NCBI RefSeq assembly: GCF_003335585.1
Contig: NZ_QBFD01000016.1
Coordinates: 8,930 to 72,929, forward strand
Direction of reading: 5' to 3'
Source of the DNA: Sulfitobacter sp. DFL-14
GTDB taxonomy: Bacteria > Pseudomonadota > Alphaproteobacteria > Rhodobacterales > Rhodobacteraceae
DNA length: 64,000 nucleotides
Position 1 is the stretch's first letter. Each line of letters begins with the position of its first letter. The translations under genes and the position numbers were made by a program. The notes below the pieces were generated by a model, which saw only the letters and a program-made list of their open reading frames with translations, searched no databases and was not told the DNA's origin. Shown piece after piece: positions 16,500 to 29,804 of this stretch.

Positions 16500-17852
16500 A
16501 TGACACAGACACTTCATATCGTGGGCGGCGGCATGGCCGGGTCCGAAGCCGCCTGGCAGGCCGCAAACGCAGGCATTGACGTGGTCCTGCACGAGATGCG
16601 GCCAAAGGTCGGCACATTCGCGCATCAGACGGGCCTTCTGGGCGAGATGGTCTGCTCGAACTCCTTCCGCTCGGATGACGATGAACAGAATGCGGTGGGC
16701 CTGCTGCACTGGGAAATGCGCGCCGCGGGCGGGCTGATCATGGCCTGCGCCGACCGCAACAAACTGCCCGCAGGCGGCGCCCTGGCGGTGGACCGGGACC
16801 CCTTTGCCCAATCGGTGACAGATGCGCTGATGGCCCATCCGCGTGTGACGGTGGAATATGGCGAGATCACCGAATTTCCGGGTGAGGGCCATTGGATCAT
16901 TGCCACCGGGCCGCTGACCTCCGGCAAGCTGGCCGAGGCCATTGCGGCGCGCACCGGGGCCGAGGCGCTGGCGTTTTTCGACGCCATTGCGCCCATCGTC
17001 TATTTCGACAGCATCGACATGTCCAAGGCCTGGATGCAATCGCGCTATGACAAGGGCGAGACCGAAGAGGAACGCACCGCCTACCTCAACTGCCCGATGG
17101 ACAAGGCGCAATATGACGCCTTCATCGACGCCCTGCTTGCGGCCGACAAGACCGAGTTCCGCGAGGGCGAGACGGCAGGCTATTTCGACGGCTGCCTGCC
17201 TATCGAAGTGATGGCCGAACGCGGCCGCGAAACCCTGCGCCACGGCCCGATGAAACCCGTGGGCCTGACCAACCCGCACCAGCCCGAGGTCAAGGCGCAT
17301 GCGGTGGTGCAGCTGCGCCGCGACAACAAGCTGGGCACGCTCTATAACATCGTGGGTTTCCAGACCAAGATGAAGTATGGCGCGCAAGCTGATGTTTTCA
17401 AAACAATTCCGGGGCTGGAAAACGCCAGTTTCGCGCGGCTGGGCGGGATTCACCGCAATTCCTTCATCAACTCTCCCACCTTGCTGGACGATCAGATGCG
17501 CCTGCGCAGCCAGCCCAACATCCGCTTTGCCGGCCAGATCACCGGGGTCGAAGGATATGTGGAAAGCGCCGCGATGGGTCTGCTGGCCGGGCGCATGGCC
17601 ACGGCAGAGATTCTGGGCACCGATATCGCCGCGCCCCCCGACACGACGGCAATGGGCGCGCTGGTCACCCATATCACCGGCGGCGCCGAGGCCAAGACCT
17701 TCCAGCCGATGAATGTGAACTTCGGCCTCTTCCCCCCGGTCGAGGGGCTGCGCGGCGGCAGGCGGGGCCGCAAGGACCGCTACAAAGCCTATACCGACCG
17801 CGCCAAGGCGGACTGGCAAAGCTGGCTGGACAGGATCGCAGTCCCGGCCTAA
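16500..17852 (+). CDS. trmFO: TrmFO, folate/FAD-dependent tRNA (uracil-54-C5)-methyltransferase
   Basis: Methylates U54 of tRNA to ribothymidine with methylenetetrahydrofolate as carbon donor and FADH2 as reductant. The protein has 450 residues, as expected. The FAD-binding motif [16 protein letters not shown] is at the N-terminus (about 7-22), and the family blocks [23 protein letters not shown] and GGIHRNSFI are clear. I start at MTQTLH; the 31 codons open upstream belong to the repeat element. It is first in a plus-strand run with a methyltransferase and gluQRS, another tRNA-modifying enzyme. Confidence 0.97.
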   Translation: MTQTLHIVGGGMAGSEAAWQAANAGIDVVLHEMRPKVGTFAHQTGLLGEMVCSNSFRSDDDEQNAVGLLHWEMRAAGGLIMACADRNKLPAGGALAVDRDPFAQSVTDALMAHPRVTVEYGEITEFPGEGHWIIATGPLTSGKLAEAIAARTGAEALAFFDAIAPIVYFDSIDMSKAWMQSRYDKGETEEERTAYLNCPMDKAQYDAFIDALLAADKTEFREGETAGYFDGCLPIEVMAERGRETLRHGPMKPVGLTNPHQPEVKAHAVVQLRRDNKLGTLYNIVGFQTKMKYGAQADVFKTIPGLENASFARLGGIHRNSFINSPTLLDDQMRLRSQPNIRFAGQITGVEGYVESAAMGLLAGRMATAEILGTDIAAPPDTTAMGALVTHITGGAEAKTFQPMNVNFGLFPPVEGLRGGRRGRKDRYKAYTDRAKADWQSWLDRIAVPA

Positions 17853-17861
17853 CCTGACTGC

Positions 17862-18473
17862 ATGACAGGATTTCTCGACAAAGCTTACGGGACCAGGGAT
17901 GCGGCTGCGACGCGCCAGCTCTATGACGATTGGGCGGCGAGTTACGAGGCCGAGATTGCCGAAAACGGCTATGCCACACCGGGTCGATGCGCCGCGGCGC
18001 TGGCCCGGTTCACCAAGGACAAGAGCGCGCCGATCCTGGATTTCGGCTGTGGCACCGGCCTCTCCGGCCTTGCGCTGAAGCTGGCGGGTTTCAGCGTGAT
18101 CGACGGCATGGATCTCTCTCCCGAAATGCTGGGCGAAGCGCGCAAGAAGGACATCTACCGCGCGCTTTCTGTCGTCGCGGGCACGGGTGCGCCGGACATT
18201 CCGAAAGGTCAGTACAGCGCCATTGCCGCCATGGGCGTGATTGGCAGCGGCGCGGCACCGGTTCACATGCTGGACAATCTGATGTATGCGCTGCCACGGG
18301 ATGGAAAATGCGTTTTTTCCCTTAATGACAATGCGTTGCGGGACCCAGCTTATGAAGCGCGGGTGATGGAATGGACCGATTGCGGCGCGGCGCGGCTTCT
18401 GTTTCGCGAGCACGGCGACCACCTGCCCGGAATCGGCATGAAGTCCAACGTATATGTACTTGAAAAAGCGTGA
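17862..18473 (+). CDS. Class I SAM-dependent methyltransferase
   Basis: A 203-residue methyltransferase with motif I ILDFGCGTGLSG (about 58-69) and the acidic residue of motif II in DGMDLSPEML. The N-terminal AYGTRDAAATRQLYDDWAASYE matches Williams-Beuren/WBSCR27-like methyltransferases. The substrate is unknown. It begins nine bases after trmFO and its stop overlaps the gluQRS GTG, so the three genes form an operon. The context suggests, without proving, an RNA-related substrate. Confidence 0.88.
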   Translation: MTGFLDKAYGTRDAAATRQLYDDWAASYEAEIAENGYATPGRCAAALARFTKDKSAPILDFGCGTGLSGLALKLAGFSVIDGMDLSPEMLGEARKKDIYRALSVVAGTGAPDIPKGQYSAIAAMGVIGSGAAPVHMLDNLMYALPRDGKCVFSLNDNALRDPAYEARVMEWTDCGAARLLFREHGDHLPGIGMKSNVYVLEKA

Positions 18474-19309
18474 CTTTCAGAACCCGTTTTGCACCATCTC
18501 CGACCGGCCCGCTGCATCTGGGCCATGCCTATTCCGCGATTCTGGCGCATGACATGGCGCGTGCGGCGGGTGGCGAGTTCCTGCTGCGCATGGAAAACAC
18601 CGACCGCGAGCGCAGCAAGGCAAAGTGGGAGGCGCTGATCCTTGAGGATCTGGCCTGGCTTGGCCTGCGCTGGTCCGAGCCGGTGCTGCGGCAGTCGGAC
18701 AATCTCGACAGCTATGAAGAACCGCTTGCCCGCCTGCGGGAAATGGGCCTGCTCTACCCCTGCAATTGTTCGCGCAAGGACATCCGTGCCGCCACCGCCG
18801 CGCCGCAGGAAGGAGCGTTTCCCGATCTGTACCCCGGCACCTGCAAACACCGCGATGTGAGCAGCTGGCAGCCCGGTGACGCGCTGCGCCTGCATATGGA
18901 CCGGGCCCTGGCGCGTTTCGGCGACAATCTTCCCGGATTTACCGAAACCGGCGAGAAAAACGCCGGTTTTCACCGGATCGAGGCGGCAATCGCCCTGTCG
19001 CGGATCGGCGATGTGGTGCTGTACCGCAAGGATGACGCGGTCATCGCCTATTTCCTCGCCTCGGCGCTGGATGATGTGGCACAGCAGATCACCCATGTTG
19101 TCCGGGGTGAAGACCTGTTTGATTTCACCGCGATCCAGGTCTTGCTGCTGGCGCTGCTGGGCCTGCCGGTGCCGGTCTATCACCACCACTTGCTGATCCG
19201 CGACAAAAGCGGCCGGCGCCTGGCCAAACGTGACGATGCACGGGCCATTTCCCTGTTCCGGGCCGGTGGGGCGACACCGAAAGATATTCGTGCAAAAGTG
19301 GGCCTTTAG
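18470..19309 (+). CDS. gluQRS: Glutamyl-Q tRNA(Asp) synthetase
   Basis: Shortened glutamyl-tRNA synthetase paralogue that attaches glutamate to queuosine 34 of tRNA(Asp). It has only the catalytic half (279 residues) and no anticodon-binding domain. RFAPSPTGPLHLGHAYSA is the HIGH-type motif at about 5-22, and RRLAKRDDARAIS is the KMSKS-equivalent. A zinc site is formed by CNCS and the later YPGTCKH. The GTG start overlaps the methyltransferase stop (GTGA). Confidence 0.95.
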   Translation: MTFRTRFAPSPTGPLHLGHAYSAILAHDMARAAGGEFLLRMENTDRERSKAKWEALILEDLAWLGLRWSEPVLRQSDNLDSYEEPLARLREMGLLYPCNCSRKDIRAATAAPQEGAFPDLYPGTCKHRDVSSWQPGDALRLHMDRALARFGDNLPGFTETGEKNAGFHRIEAAIALSRIGDVVLYRKDDAVIAYFLASALDDVAQQITHVVRGEDLFDFTAIQVLLLALLGLPVPVYHHHLLIRDKSGRRLAKRDDARAISLFRAGGATPKDIRAKVGL

Positions 19310-19318
19310 AGGCCGAAG

Positions 19319-20092
19319 TTAACCCGGAAGGCTGCGCCAAGGCTTGGGCATGATCACCCAGCGTCCATTCAGGTAGATCAGCCCGTCAAATGCCAGGCCC
19401 AGGGTGTCGCCACGGGTTACGAACTTGAACCGCACGATCGGGACATCAACCTTGAAATACTGCAGCACATCCTTGTAGCCGCCGGGAAATTCATTCAGCA
19501 CCGGGCGTTTCTCTGCCAGGGCGCGGGTCGTGGCATAGACGACGATGAGGTCGTTGTGATCCGGCTTTGGCCCAAAGGCGGTTCCGGGGCCGATCTGGCT
19601 GCTCAGATCCCGCCAGAGCGCCGAGCCCAGCGGATCGGCATAGACCGCGCGCACCTCCGCCTCTGTCGGCAGCAGCGCCTGGGTCAGCGCGAGGTAATCT
19701 GCACCCGGCGCATAATACTGCATCAAGAGCGCCCGCGCCTCTGCCTCGCTCCCCGGTGCCGGGGCGGCGGAGGCGGCGGGTGATGCGGCGGCGAGTTTGC
19801 TGTTGGCGGCAACAATATCAAGCAGGCTGACCCCTGCATTGGCCTGACAAACCTTTGCGATATTGTCCAACAGAACCGCATTGTTCTGGGTCTCCACCGG
19901 GCGGATGTTGTCGGCAGTGGCCGCGAGATAGCCAAAGGTCCAGGCCGCGATCATCACCTGCTCGGCCGGTGTGGCATTGCCCAGCAGCGTGGCGCAATCC
20001 GCACGCGGATCAAACCCTTCGGCCTGCGCGGCCCCCATCAGCCCGGCCATCAGGCCAAGGGCGGCACCGGTTCCGGCAATCTTGCACAACAT
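19319..20092 (-). CDS. Secreted protein of unknown function with HdeA-like N-terminus
   Basis: A 257-residue exported protein with signal peptide ending near LMGAAQA. Residues about 27-95 (CATLLGNATPAEQVMIAAWTFGYLAA ... KVCQANAG) recall the small HdeA-like acid-stress fold, with the two cysteines expected for its disulphide. An Ala/Pro linker (about 100-118) leads to a second domain of about 135 residues that I cannot identify (AFGPKPDHNDLIVVYATTRAL ... FDGLIYLNGRWVIMPKPW). Convergent with gluQRS, nine bases away. A periplasmic role is inferred. Confidence 0.75.
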   Translation of the reverse strand: MLCKIAGTGAALGLMAGLMGAAQAEGFDPRADCATLLGNATPAEQVMIAAWTFGYLAATADNIRPVETQNNAVLLDNIAKVCQANAGVSLLDIVAANSKLAAASPAASAAPAPGSEAEARALLMQYYAPGADYLALTQALLPTEAEVRAVYADPLGSALWRDLSSQIGPGTAFGPKPDHNDLIVVYATTRALAEKRPVLNEFPGGYKDVLQYFKVDVPIVRFKFVTRGDTLGLAFDGLIYLNGRWVIMPKPWRSLPG

Positions 20093-20150
20093 GACATTCC
20101 CCCAAATGATTGAAGTTCAGGCTACAACAGCTTGGCGGATGTGGCAAAAC

Positions 20151-20507
20151 TCAAAGTGGGGAGGAAAGCTCGATTGTCTCGCCGTCCCTGACCGCGCGGT
20201 AGAAACAACTGCGCCGCCCGGTGTGGCAGGCGGGCCCGGTCTGGCGGACCAGCACCAGCAGGCAATCGGCGTCACAATCGAATCGAAAGTCCACCAGCTC
20301 CTGGACATGGCCGCTGGTGTCGCCCTTGACCCAGAATTCCTGCCGCGACCGGCTCCAATAGGTGACCCGCCCGGTATCAAGCGTCTTGCGGATGCTGTCG
20401 GCGTTCATCCAGGCCATCATCAGCACTTCGCCACTCTCGGCTTCCTGTGCGATTGCGGGGATCAGACCGGCATCGTTGAAGACCAGTTGATCGGGACTAA
20501 AGGACAT
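20151..20507 (-). CDS. hisI: Phosphoribosyl-AMP cyclohydrolase
   Basis: Third-step enzyme of histidine synthesis, opening the adenine ring of phosphoribosyl-AMP. The 118-residue single-domain form (no HisE part) is usual in alphaproteobacteria. Blocks MMAWMNADSIRKTLDTG, WSRSR, WVKGDTSGH, FDCDADCLLV and CHTGRRSCFY hold the metal-binding Asp and Cys residues. I start at MSFSPDQ behind GAGG; nine upstream codons are open. It is divergent from the Fe-S scaffold gene. Confidence 0.96.
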   Translation of the reverse strand: MSFSPDQLVFNDAGLIPAIAQEAESGEVLMMAWMNADSIRKTLDTGRVTYWSRSRQEFWVKGDTSGHVQELVDFRFDCDADCLLVLVRQTGPACHTGRRSCFYRAVRDGETIELSSPL

Positions 20508-20581
20508 GGGGACCTCACGTAAAATTTTTTGCATCTTCGGCTCGGGCGTTTATGTAGGGATTGAGCGGCAAAGGGAACAGC

Positions 20582-21043
20582 ATGTCGGACGAAACGGACC
20601 TGATCAAACTCTACTCTGCGCGGATACTGGCGCTGGCCTCAGAGATCCCGCACCTTGGCCGGCTTGATGCGCCGGACATGACGGTCAAGCGCCGTTCGCC
20701 GCTCTGCGGCTCCACCGTGACCGTGGATGTCGTGATGAAGGATGGCCGGGTGGCCGAATTCGGACAGGATGTGAAGGCCTGCGCGCTGGGACAGGCCGCT
20801 GCCGCCGTGACCGGGGCCGCCGCCATCGGGGCGACACCCGCGCAACTGATCACGGGGCGCAATCAGCTGCGTTCGATGCTGAAGGACGCGGGCCCGGTGC
20901 CTGATGCCCCCTTTGACGGTTTCGAAGTCTTGACACCGGCCACCGCCTACAAGAACCGCCACGCCTCCATCCTGCTGGCGATCGAAGCGCTGTCAGAGGC
21001 TGCGGAAACTGCCGAGGCCAGCGCGAAAATTAACGGATTATAA
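20582..21043 (+). CDS. NifU-like iron-sulfur scaffold protein
   Basis: A 153-residue protein of the NifU N-terminal/IscU superfamily. The residues LYSARILALASEIPHLGRL, then SPLCGSTVTVDVVM and VKACALGQAAAA place two conserved cysteines and an Asp (in GQDVKACALG) at scaffold positions. The third cysteine of classical IscU is not evident, so it may be a divergent scaffold or carrier. The ATG follows AAAGGGAACAGC. It is divergent from hisI and precedes a chemoreceptor gene by 50 bp. Confidence 0.82.
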   Translation: MSDETDLIKLYSARILALASEIPHLGRLDAPDMTVKRRSPLCGSTVTVDVVMKDGRVAEFGQDVKACALGQAAAAVTGAAAIGATPAQLITGRNQLRSMLKDAGPVPDAPFDGFEVLTPATAYKNRHASILLAIEALSEAAETAEASAKINGL

Positions 21044-21093
21044 GTCAATTTCTGCAAACTCAGGGACAGGATAATCACTGGCCGGAGAACGAA

Positions 21094-22491
21094 ATGACAG
21101 CGCATATGCGCCTCGATGCTGATACGCAGATGGACGCATTGGCAGTCGCTGCGGCCGCTCTGGGGTATGAAATTGTCGATATTTCCGGGTTTCTCGACCT
21201 GGTTGCGGAACACGGCGCATCCCAGAAGAACGCCCTGCGTGCACTTGATCAGAATGCCGACGAAATGGCCGCCGCCAACAGCGACGCGACCCGGCTGGTC
21301 GAGGGGTTGAGCGAAACGTCAAACCGCGCGCTTGAAACGGTCAAGTCCTCCGTGACGCTGATGCGTGATGTGGGCACCAAGACACGCAGCGTCGCAGGCT
21401 GGGTCGAAGAGGTCCATGCAAGGTCCGGCGGGGTGTCAAGCACCCTTGCGGCGGTAAAGGCCAACAACAGCCAGATCGCGACCATCGCAACCCAGGTCAA
21501 TACGCTGGCCATCAATGCCAAGATCGAAGCGGCGCGCGCGGGTGATGCCGGTCGCGGATTTGCGGTGGTGGCCGAAGCGATCAACGACCTTTCGCAAAAG
21601 ACAAGCCTGGCGGCAAAGCAGATTTCCGACAATATCGAAACCCTGACAGACTGGATTGCCAAGCTCGGCAAGGAGGCCGAAACCGTGGCCAGCGATGCCC
21701 GCGAGGTGCTGGAACGCTCGGCAGAGACCGATAGCGCGCTCAGCCAGATGGAAGAAACCATCGCCAGGGAACATGGGCAAAGCGTGCAGATTGCGGCGAA
21801 TACCAAACGCGCGAAAGACGCGGTCGAGAACCTGCGCCCGGCGGTTGCCGACATCAGCGAGACCGTGCGCGGCACCTCTGTCGGGATCGAAGAGACCAAG
21901 AAGCGGATGCACAATCTGGTCGAGGCCTCGGAAAAGATCGTGCAGGTATCAGCGGCGCTGGGGGGCGCTTCCGTCGACGCGCCCTTTATCGCCTATGTCA
22001 CGCAGACCGCCAACGAAATCTCGGAGACGCTGGATAAAGCGGTGGCAGAGGGCAGCATTGGTCTGGATCAGCTCTTTGACCGCGCATATCAGCCCGTTCA
22101 GGGGACCAACCCGCCCCAGGTGGTGACCCGCGCCACCACATTCCTGGATGGCGTTCTGCCCGCCTTTCAGGAACCGGCGCTGAGGTTTGACCCCAAGGTC
22201 GTGTTCTGTGCGGCGGTCGATGTGAATGGCTATCTGCCAACCCATAACAAGAAATTCTCGCGTCCACAGGGTGATGACGTGGTCTGGAACACCGCCAATT
22301 GCCGCAACCGCCGGATGTTCGACGACAGGGTCGGGCTGAAAGCCGGGCGGAACACGGAACCCTTCCTGCTGCAGGTCTATCGCCGGGACATGGGCGGCGG
22401 CGAATTTGTCCTGATGAAAGACCTCTCTGCCCCGCTCTGGGTGGGGGGGCGCCACTGGGGCGGTCTGCGCCTGGCCTATCGCTATGACTGA
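21094..22491 (+). CDS. Cytosolic methyl-accepting chemotaxis protein
   Basis: A 465-residue chemoreceptor without membrane segments. A short N-terminal part is followed by the coiled-coil signalling domain, whose hairpin tip includes NTLAINAKIEAARAGDAGRG (about residues 137-156), the contact for CheA and CheW. The C-terminal third is a sensory module of the Cache-like type found on many soluble MCPs: VDVNGYLPTHNKKFS, NCRNRRMFDDRVGL and APLWVGGRHWGGLRLAYR. Such receptors usually sense redox or cytoplasmic metabolites. No che genes are in the window. Confidence 0.93.
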   Translation: MTAHMRLDADTQMDALAVAAAALGYEIVDISGFLDLVAEHGASQKNALRALDQNADEMAAANSDATRLVEGLSETSNRALETVKSSVTLMRDVGTKTRSVAGWVEEVHARSGGVSSTLAAVKANNSQIATIATQVNTLAINAKIEAARAGDAGRGFAVVAEAINDLSQKTSLAAKQISDNIETLTDWIAKLGKEAETVASDAREVLERSAETDSALSQMEETIAREHGQSVQIAANTKRAKDAVENLRPAVADISETVRGTSVGIEETKKRMHNLVEASEKIVQVSAALGGASVDAPFIAYVTQTANEISETLDKAVAEGSIGLDQLFDRAYQPVQGTNPPQVVTRATTFLDGVLPAFQEPALRFDPKVVFCAAVDVNGYLPTHNKKFSRPQGDDVVWNTANCRNRRMFDDRVGLKAGRNTEPFLLQVYRRDMGGGEFVLMKDLSAPLWVGGRHWGGLRLAYRYD

Positions 22492-22556
22492 GGCCAAGCG
22501 TGACATCCGGGCGTGACCCGCAAGACCCGAAACACCATCCCGAAACTCCATATCGC

Positions 22557-22592
22557 AAAAAAAGCGCCGCACATCCAAAGGGATGGCGGCGC
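22557..22592 (-). terminator. Minus-strand Rho-independent terminator
   Basis: Read on the minus strand, GCGCCGC-CATCC / GGATG(T)-GCGGCGC forms a near-perfect stem followed by TTTTTTT. It faces the convergent chemoreceptor gene, yet the nearest minus-strand gene upstream (recG) ends at 22957. Either the recG mRNA has a roughly 365-base tail, or a separate small RNA starts between. Apart from the small plus-strand ORF, I see no gene from 22593 to 22956. Confidence 0.85.
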
Positions 22593-22768
22593 AGGATAGC
22601 GTTACTCACGTGGGACCCGGTGGCGATCGACGGGGCGGCAAACCCCTAGGCTGAACAGGACAGGCAGAGCCCCCAGCCGCATCAATTGGGACGGATGCGT
22701 CGAACGACCGGCGCGAGAGCGCAGGCAGAAATCAAACAAATGACGGCAAGTGCAATCCGACAACCAGC

Positions 22769-22956
22769 ATGACAACCAATGCTGCCGCACCAACGGCATC
22801 CTGCAACAACGTATCCTGGGACCGTGTCGCGATGGTTTTGAGTGTCTTGAGCATTGTCATCGGAGCCTCCGCATCTGTTGCTCCTTTGTTCTCATTTTAT
22901 GGACAGGCTGTAAAGAACTTTTTAAGAACATTTGCGAACAAAATGGCGTCGCGACG

Positions 22957-22960
<4 letters not shown>
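22769..22960 (+). CDS. Possible small membrane protein
   Basis: A 63-codon ORF with one hydrophobic segment (VAMVLSVLSIVIGASASVAPLF, about 20-41) and a basic C-terminus (FLRTFANKMASRR). It has no clear Shine-Dalgarno and overlaps the recG stop by four bases from the opposite strand. The hydrophobic helix with a positive tail looks like a genuine small membrane peptide, but the short length and missing ribosome site make it uncertain. Confidence 0.35.
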
Positions 22961-27221
<4,261 letters not shown>

Positions 27222-27256
27222 AGGGCCTGTGGACATTCATTTTCAGCCCGCTGCGT

Positions 27257-27964
27257 TCAGCCGGTGGCGGCCAGGTTGACCTCTGACGGTTCGGGATCGC
27301 GCAGGACATAGCCCCTGCCCCAGACCGTTTCGATATAGTTCTGTCCACCTGTCGCGGCGCTCAGCTTCTTGCGCAGTTTGCAGATGAACACGTCAATGAT
27401 CTTCAGTTCCGGCTCATCCATGCCGCCATAGAGATGGTTCAGGAACATCTCTTTGGTCAGGGTGGTTCCCTTGCGCAGGGACAAGAGCTCGAACATCTGA
27501 TATTCCTTGCCGGTCAGATGCACCGTCTGGCTGTTCACGCTGACCGTCTTGGCATCCAGGTTCACCGCAATCTGGCCGGTTTCGATGATGGATTGTGAAT
27601 GCCCCTTTGACCGGCGGATGATCGCATGAATGCGCGCCACCAGTTCCTCGCGGTGAAACGGCTTGGTCAGATAGTCATCCGCGCCGAAACCAAAGCCCTT
27701 GATCTTGTTTTCCGTATCGTCAGAGCCGGAAAGGATCAGGATCGGCGTCTCGATCCGGCTGACCCGCAACTGGCGCAGCACATCATGGCCGTTCATGTCC
27801 GGCAGATCAAGGTCCAGCAGGATCAGATCGTAGTCATAGAGCTTGGCAAGATCGATGCCCTCTTCCCCGAGGTCGGTTGCATAGACATTCAGATTGGCAT
27901 GGGTCAGCATCAGCTCGATGCTGCGAGAGGTCGTTGGGTCGTCTTCAACAAGCAGTACACGCAT
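27257..27964 (-). CDS. ctrA: Cell-cycle response regulator CtrA
   Basis: OmpR-type response regulator, 235 residues. The receiver domain (1-120) begins [20 protein letters not shown] and has its phosphate acceptor at Asp51 in [11 protein letters not shown]. The winged-helix domain carries [17 protein letters not shown] and the recognition region [11 protein letters not shown], nearly invariant in alphaproteobacterial CtrA. In Rhodobacterales CtrA mainly activates motility, gene-transfer-agent and quorum-related genes. I start at MRVLL; 21 open upstream codons are not homologous. sciP lies immediately upstream on the same strand. Confidence 0.97.
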   Translation of the reverse strand: MRVLLVEDDPTTSRSIELMLTHANLNVYATDLGEEGIDLAKLYDYDLILLDLDLPDMNGHDVLRQLRVSRIETPILILSGSDDTENKIKGFGFGADDYLTKPFHREELVARIHAIIRRSKGHSQSIIETGQIAVNLDAKTVSVNSQTVHLTGKEYQMFELLSLRKGTTLTKEMFLNHLYGGMDEPELKIIDVFICKLRKKLSAATGGQNYIETVWGRGYVLRDPEPSEVNLAATG

Positions 27965-28019
27965 TACTATCTCCGGCTCTCTGACTAATGCATCCGGAAT
28001 AGATCGTGAACAAAAAAGG

Positions 28020-28034
28020 TTAACCACCCGTTAC
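28020..28034. promoter_or_regulatory. Candidate CtrA-binding site in the ctrA promoter
   Basis: TTAA-N7-TTAC, one base from the CtrA consensus TTAA-N7-TTAA, lies 56-70 bp before the ctrA start and within the 97-bp sciP-ctrA gap. It suggests autoregulation. Confidence 0.55.
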
Positions 28035-28061
28035 CGTATGACCCATTCTAAAACGAGCAAC

Positions 28062-28340
28062 TTAAAGTTGTCTATACTTTTGCAGCGCAGTTGTCTTCAG
28101 CGCCGCCTCCCCGTGCTCGGTCACGGCGCGCAGCCATTCGATGAACTCCTCCTCGCTCAACTGGTAGCGTTCCAGCGCCTCCTCCTGCGTGATCAGCCCA
28201 TAAACAACGCCCCGCACCACCGCCGCCTTGCGCGATGCCACCCAGCGCCGAGTGGATGACGCGGGCAGATCGGCCCGCGACAGGACAGTCCCATCGGCCA
28301 GTGTCACCGAACGCGGTCCATGGACTTTCTTGAGGTACAT
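28062..28340 (-). CDS. sciP: SciP, small CtrA-inhibitory protein (DUF1153)
   Basis: A 92-residue helix-turn-helix protein of the DUF1153 family, beginning MYLKKVHGPRSVTLADGTVL. RRWVASRKAAVVRGVVYGLI and LERYQLSEEEFIEWLRAV form the HTH. In Caulobacter SciP binds CtrA and blocks its activation of target promoters. The gene lies inside a much longer open frame that runs antisense through mnmA; the start used here is fixed by the family N-terminus. Being next to its target regulator suggests they are co-regulated. Confidence 0.93.
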   Translation of the reverse strand: MYLKKVHGPRSVTLADGTVLSRADLPASSTRRWVASRKAAVVRGVVYGLITQEEALERYQLSEEEFIEWLRAVTEHGEAALKTTALQKYRQL

Positions 28341-28460
28341 CAGATCATTCCGTCGTTGCACCTCTCCAATCTGCCGTTTCGGCCTTAACGCAGGATGAAG
28401 CCCCCCCTTGTGAGTAGGTCGCATTTTCCTATATTCGCAAGGAAACCCCCGGAGAATACG

Positions 28461-29603
28461 ATGCCCCTTGACCAGACGCCGCCCCTGAACTCGCTTGGCT
28501 TTGCCAAGGCCCCCGCCGACACGCGGGTGGTCGTGGCGATGTCGGGCGGCGTCGACAGCTCCGTGGTAGCCGCCATGCTGGCCGAAGAAGGCTATGACGT
28601 GGTCGGCGTGACGCTTCAGCTTTATGATCACGGCGCGGCACTGGCCAAGAAGGGCGCCTGCTGTGCCGGGATCGACATCCACGATGCCCGCCGTGTGGCC
28701 GAGGATATGGGATTTCCCCATTACGTGCTGGACTATGAAAACGTCTTCAAGGACGCGGTGATCGACGAATTCGCCGACAGCTACCTTGGCGGGGCCACCC
28801 CGGTGCCCTGCATCCGCTGCAACGAACGGGTGAAATTCAAGGATCTGCTGGAAACCGCGAAGGATCTTGAGGCCGATTGCATGGCCACCGGTCACTATAT
28901 CCAGCGCAAGATGGGCGCAAACGGCCCCGAACTGCACGCCGCCGCCGACGCCAGCCGCGATCAAAGCTATTTCCTGTTCTCGACCACCCCGGAACAGCTT
29001 GCCTACCTGCGTTTCCCGCTGGGCCACCTGCCCAGCAAGGACGACACCCGCGCGCTGGCGGCCAAATACGGGCTCAGCGTTGCGATGAAGCCCGACAGCC
29101 AGGACATCTGTTTTGTCCCCAACGGCGATTATGCCAGCGTGATCCGGAAGCTGCGGCCCGAAGCCGCCAATCCCGGCAATATCGTGGATACGCAAGGCAA
29201 TGTGCTGGCCCGCCATGACGGCGTGATCAATTATACCATCGGCCAGCGCCGTGGCCTTGGCATCGGTGGGCTGGCCGATCCGCTTTACGTGGTCAAGCTG
29301 GACGCGGAGCGCAAGGAAGTCGTGGTGGGCCCCAAGGCGATGCTGGCCACCCGGACAGTGCCGGTGCGTGAAATCAACTGGCTGGGCGATGCGCCCCTGA
29401 CCTCGCGCGCCGAATGGCCGATCGCGGTGCGCGTCCGCTCGACCCGCCCGCCGCGCGACGCCATCCTGCGCCCTCTGTCCGACACAACAGCAGAAGTCGA
29501 ACTCCTGACCCCCGAAGAAGGCGTGTCCCCCGGTCAGGCCTGCGTGTTCTACGACCCCGACAGCAGCCGCATCTTTGGCGGCGGCTGGATTCACAAGGGC
29601 TGA
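28461..29603 (+). CDS. mnmA: tRNA 2-thiouridylase MnmA
   Basis: Installs the 2-thio group on U34 of Lys, Glu and Gln tRNAs, using ATP and sulfur from the IscS relay. The 380-residue protein has the PP-loop [14 protein letters not shown] near the N-terminus, catalytic cysteines in [10 protein letters not shown] and in DSQDICFVP, and the C-terminal barrel with [13 protein letters not shown] start at the ATG after GGAGAATACG; a start 22 codons earlier is open. It is divergent from sciP. Confidence 0.96.
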   Translation: MPLDQTPPLNSLGFAKAPADTRVVVAMSGGVDSSVVAAMLAEEGYDVVGVTLQLYDHGAALAKKGACCAGIDIHDARRVAEDMGFPHYVLDYENVFKDAVIDEFADSYLGGATPVPCIRCNERVKFKDLLETAKDLEADCMATGHYIQRKMGANGPELHAAADASRDQSYFLFSTTPEQLAYLRFPLGHLPSKDDTRALAAKYGLSVAMKPDSQDICFVPNGDYASVIRKLRPEAANPGNIVDTQGNVLARHDGVINYTIGQRRGLGIGGLADPLYVVKLDAERKEVVVGPKAMLATRTVPVREINWLGDAPLTSRAEWPIAVRVRSTRPPRDAILRPLSDTTAEVELLTPEEGVSPGQACVFYDPDSSRIFGGGWIHKG

Positions 29604-29609
29604 CCGCCT

Positions 29610-29660
29610 CTTTTCTTTTTGGCAAAATATATCCCGAGGAGTTTGAGGAGCAGCGCTCCT
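29610..29660. repeat. G-rich hairpin repeat, copy 2
   Basis: Just after the mnmA stop, TTTCTTTTTGGC is followed by ATATATCCCGAGGAG and then a hairpin GAGGAGC/GCTCCTC. It matches the 6.1-kb and 48.7-kb copies in order and spacing, with a different stem. It may end mnmA transcripts. Confidence 0.55.
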
Positions 29661-29702
29661 CATTCATTCATGGATCGAATCGCGCGTCAGCGCGGCCTTT
29701 GT

Positions 29703-29800
29703 AGCGTTTCCAGTCTATGTTGTATCGCCAATACCCTGACTCGCCTCCGGCGCTCTCGGGACATTGGCGATGCTTCGTTTCAACGAAAACTGGAAACGCT
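29703..29800 (-). repeat. Nested palindromic repeat family, copy B
   Basis: Perfect outer arms AGCGTTTCCAGT (29703-29714) and ACTGGAAACGCT (29789-29800) enclose perfect inner arms ATCGCCAAT (29724-29732) and ATTGGCGAT (29763-29771). The centre, read on the minus strand, carries AATGTCCCGAGA ... CAGGGTATT. It lies between convergent mnmA and lpxB, four bases after the lpxB stop. Confidence 0.7.
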
Positions 29801-29804
29801 TAGA

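Noticed and set aside
16392..18422. 676-codon minus-strand open frame
   Set aside because: Antisense to trmFO and the methyltransferase, no ribosome site and no domain.
21026..21050. TTAA-rich sequence before the chemoreceptor as a CtrA box
   Set aside because: The second half-site is TAAG or is at the wrong spacing, so it does not match TTAA-N7-TTAA.
22602..22799. 65-codon minus-strand ORF between recG and the terminator
   Set aside because: Cys/Arg-rich composition without ribosome site; the region is more likely a non-coding transcript.
28341..29663. N-terminal 440 codons of the open frame that ends in sciP
   Set aside because: Antisense to mnmA; the SciP family N-terminus begins at MYLKK, so only 28062-28340 is kept.
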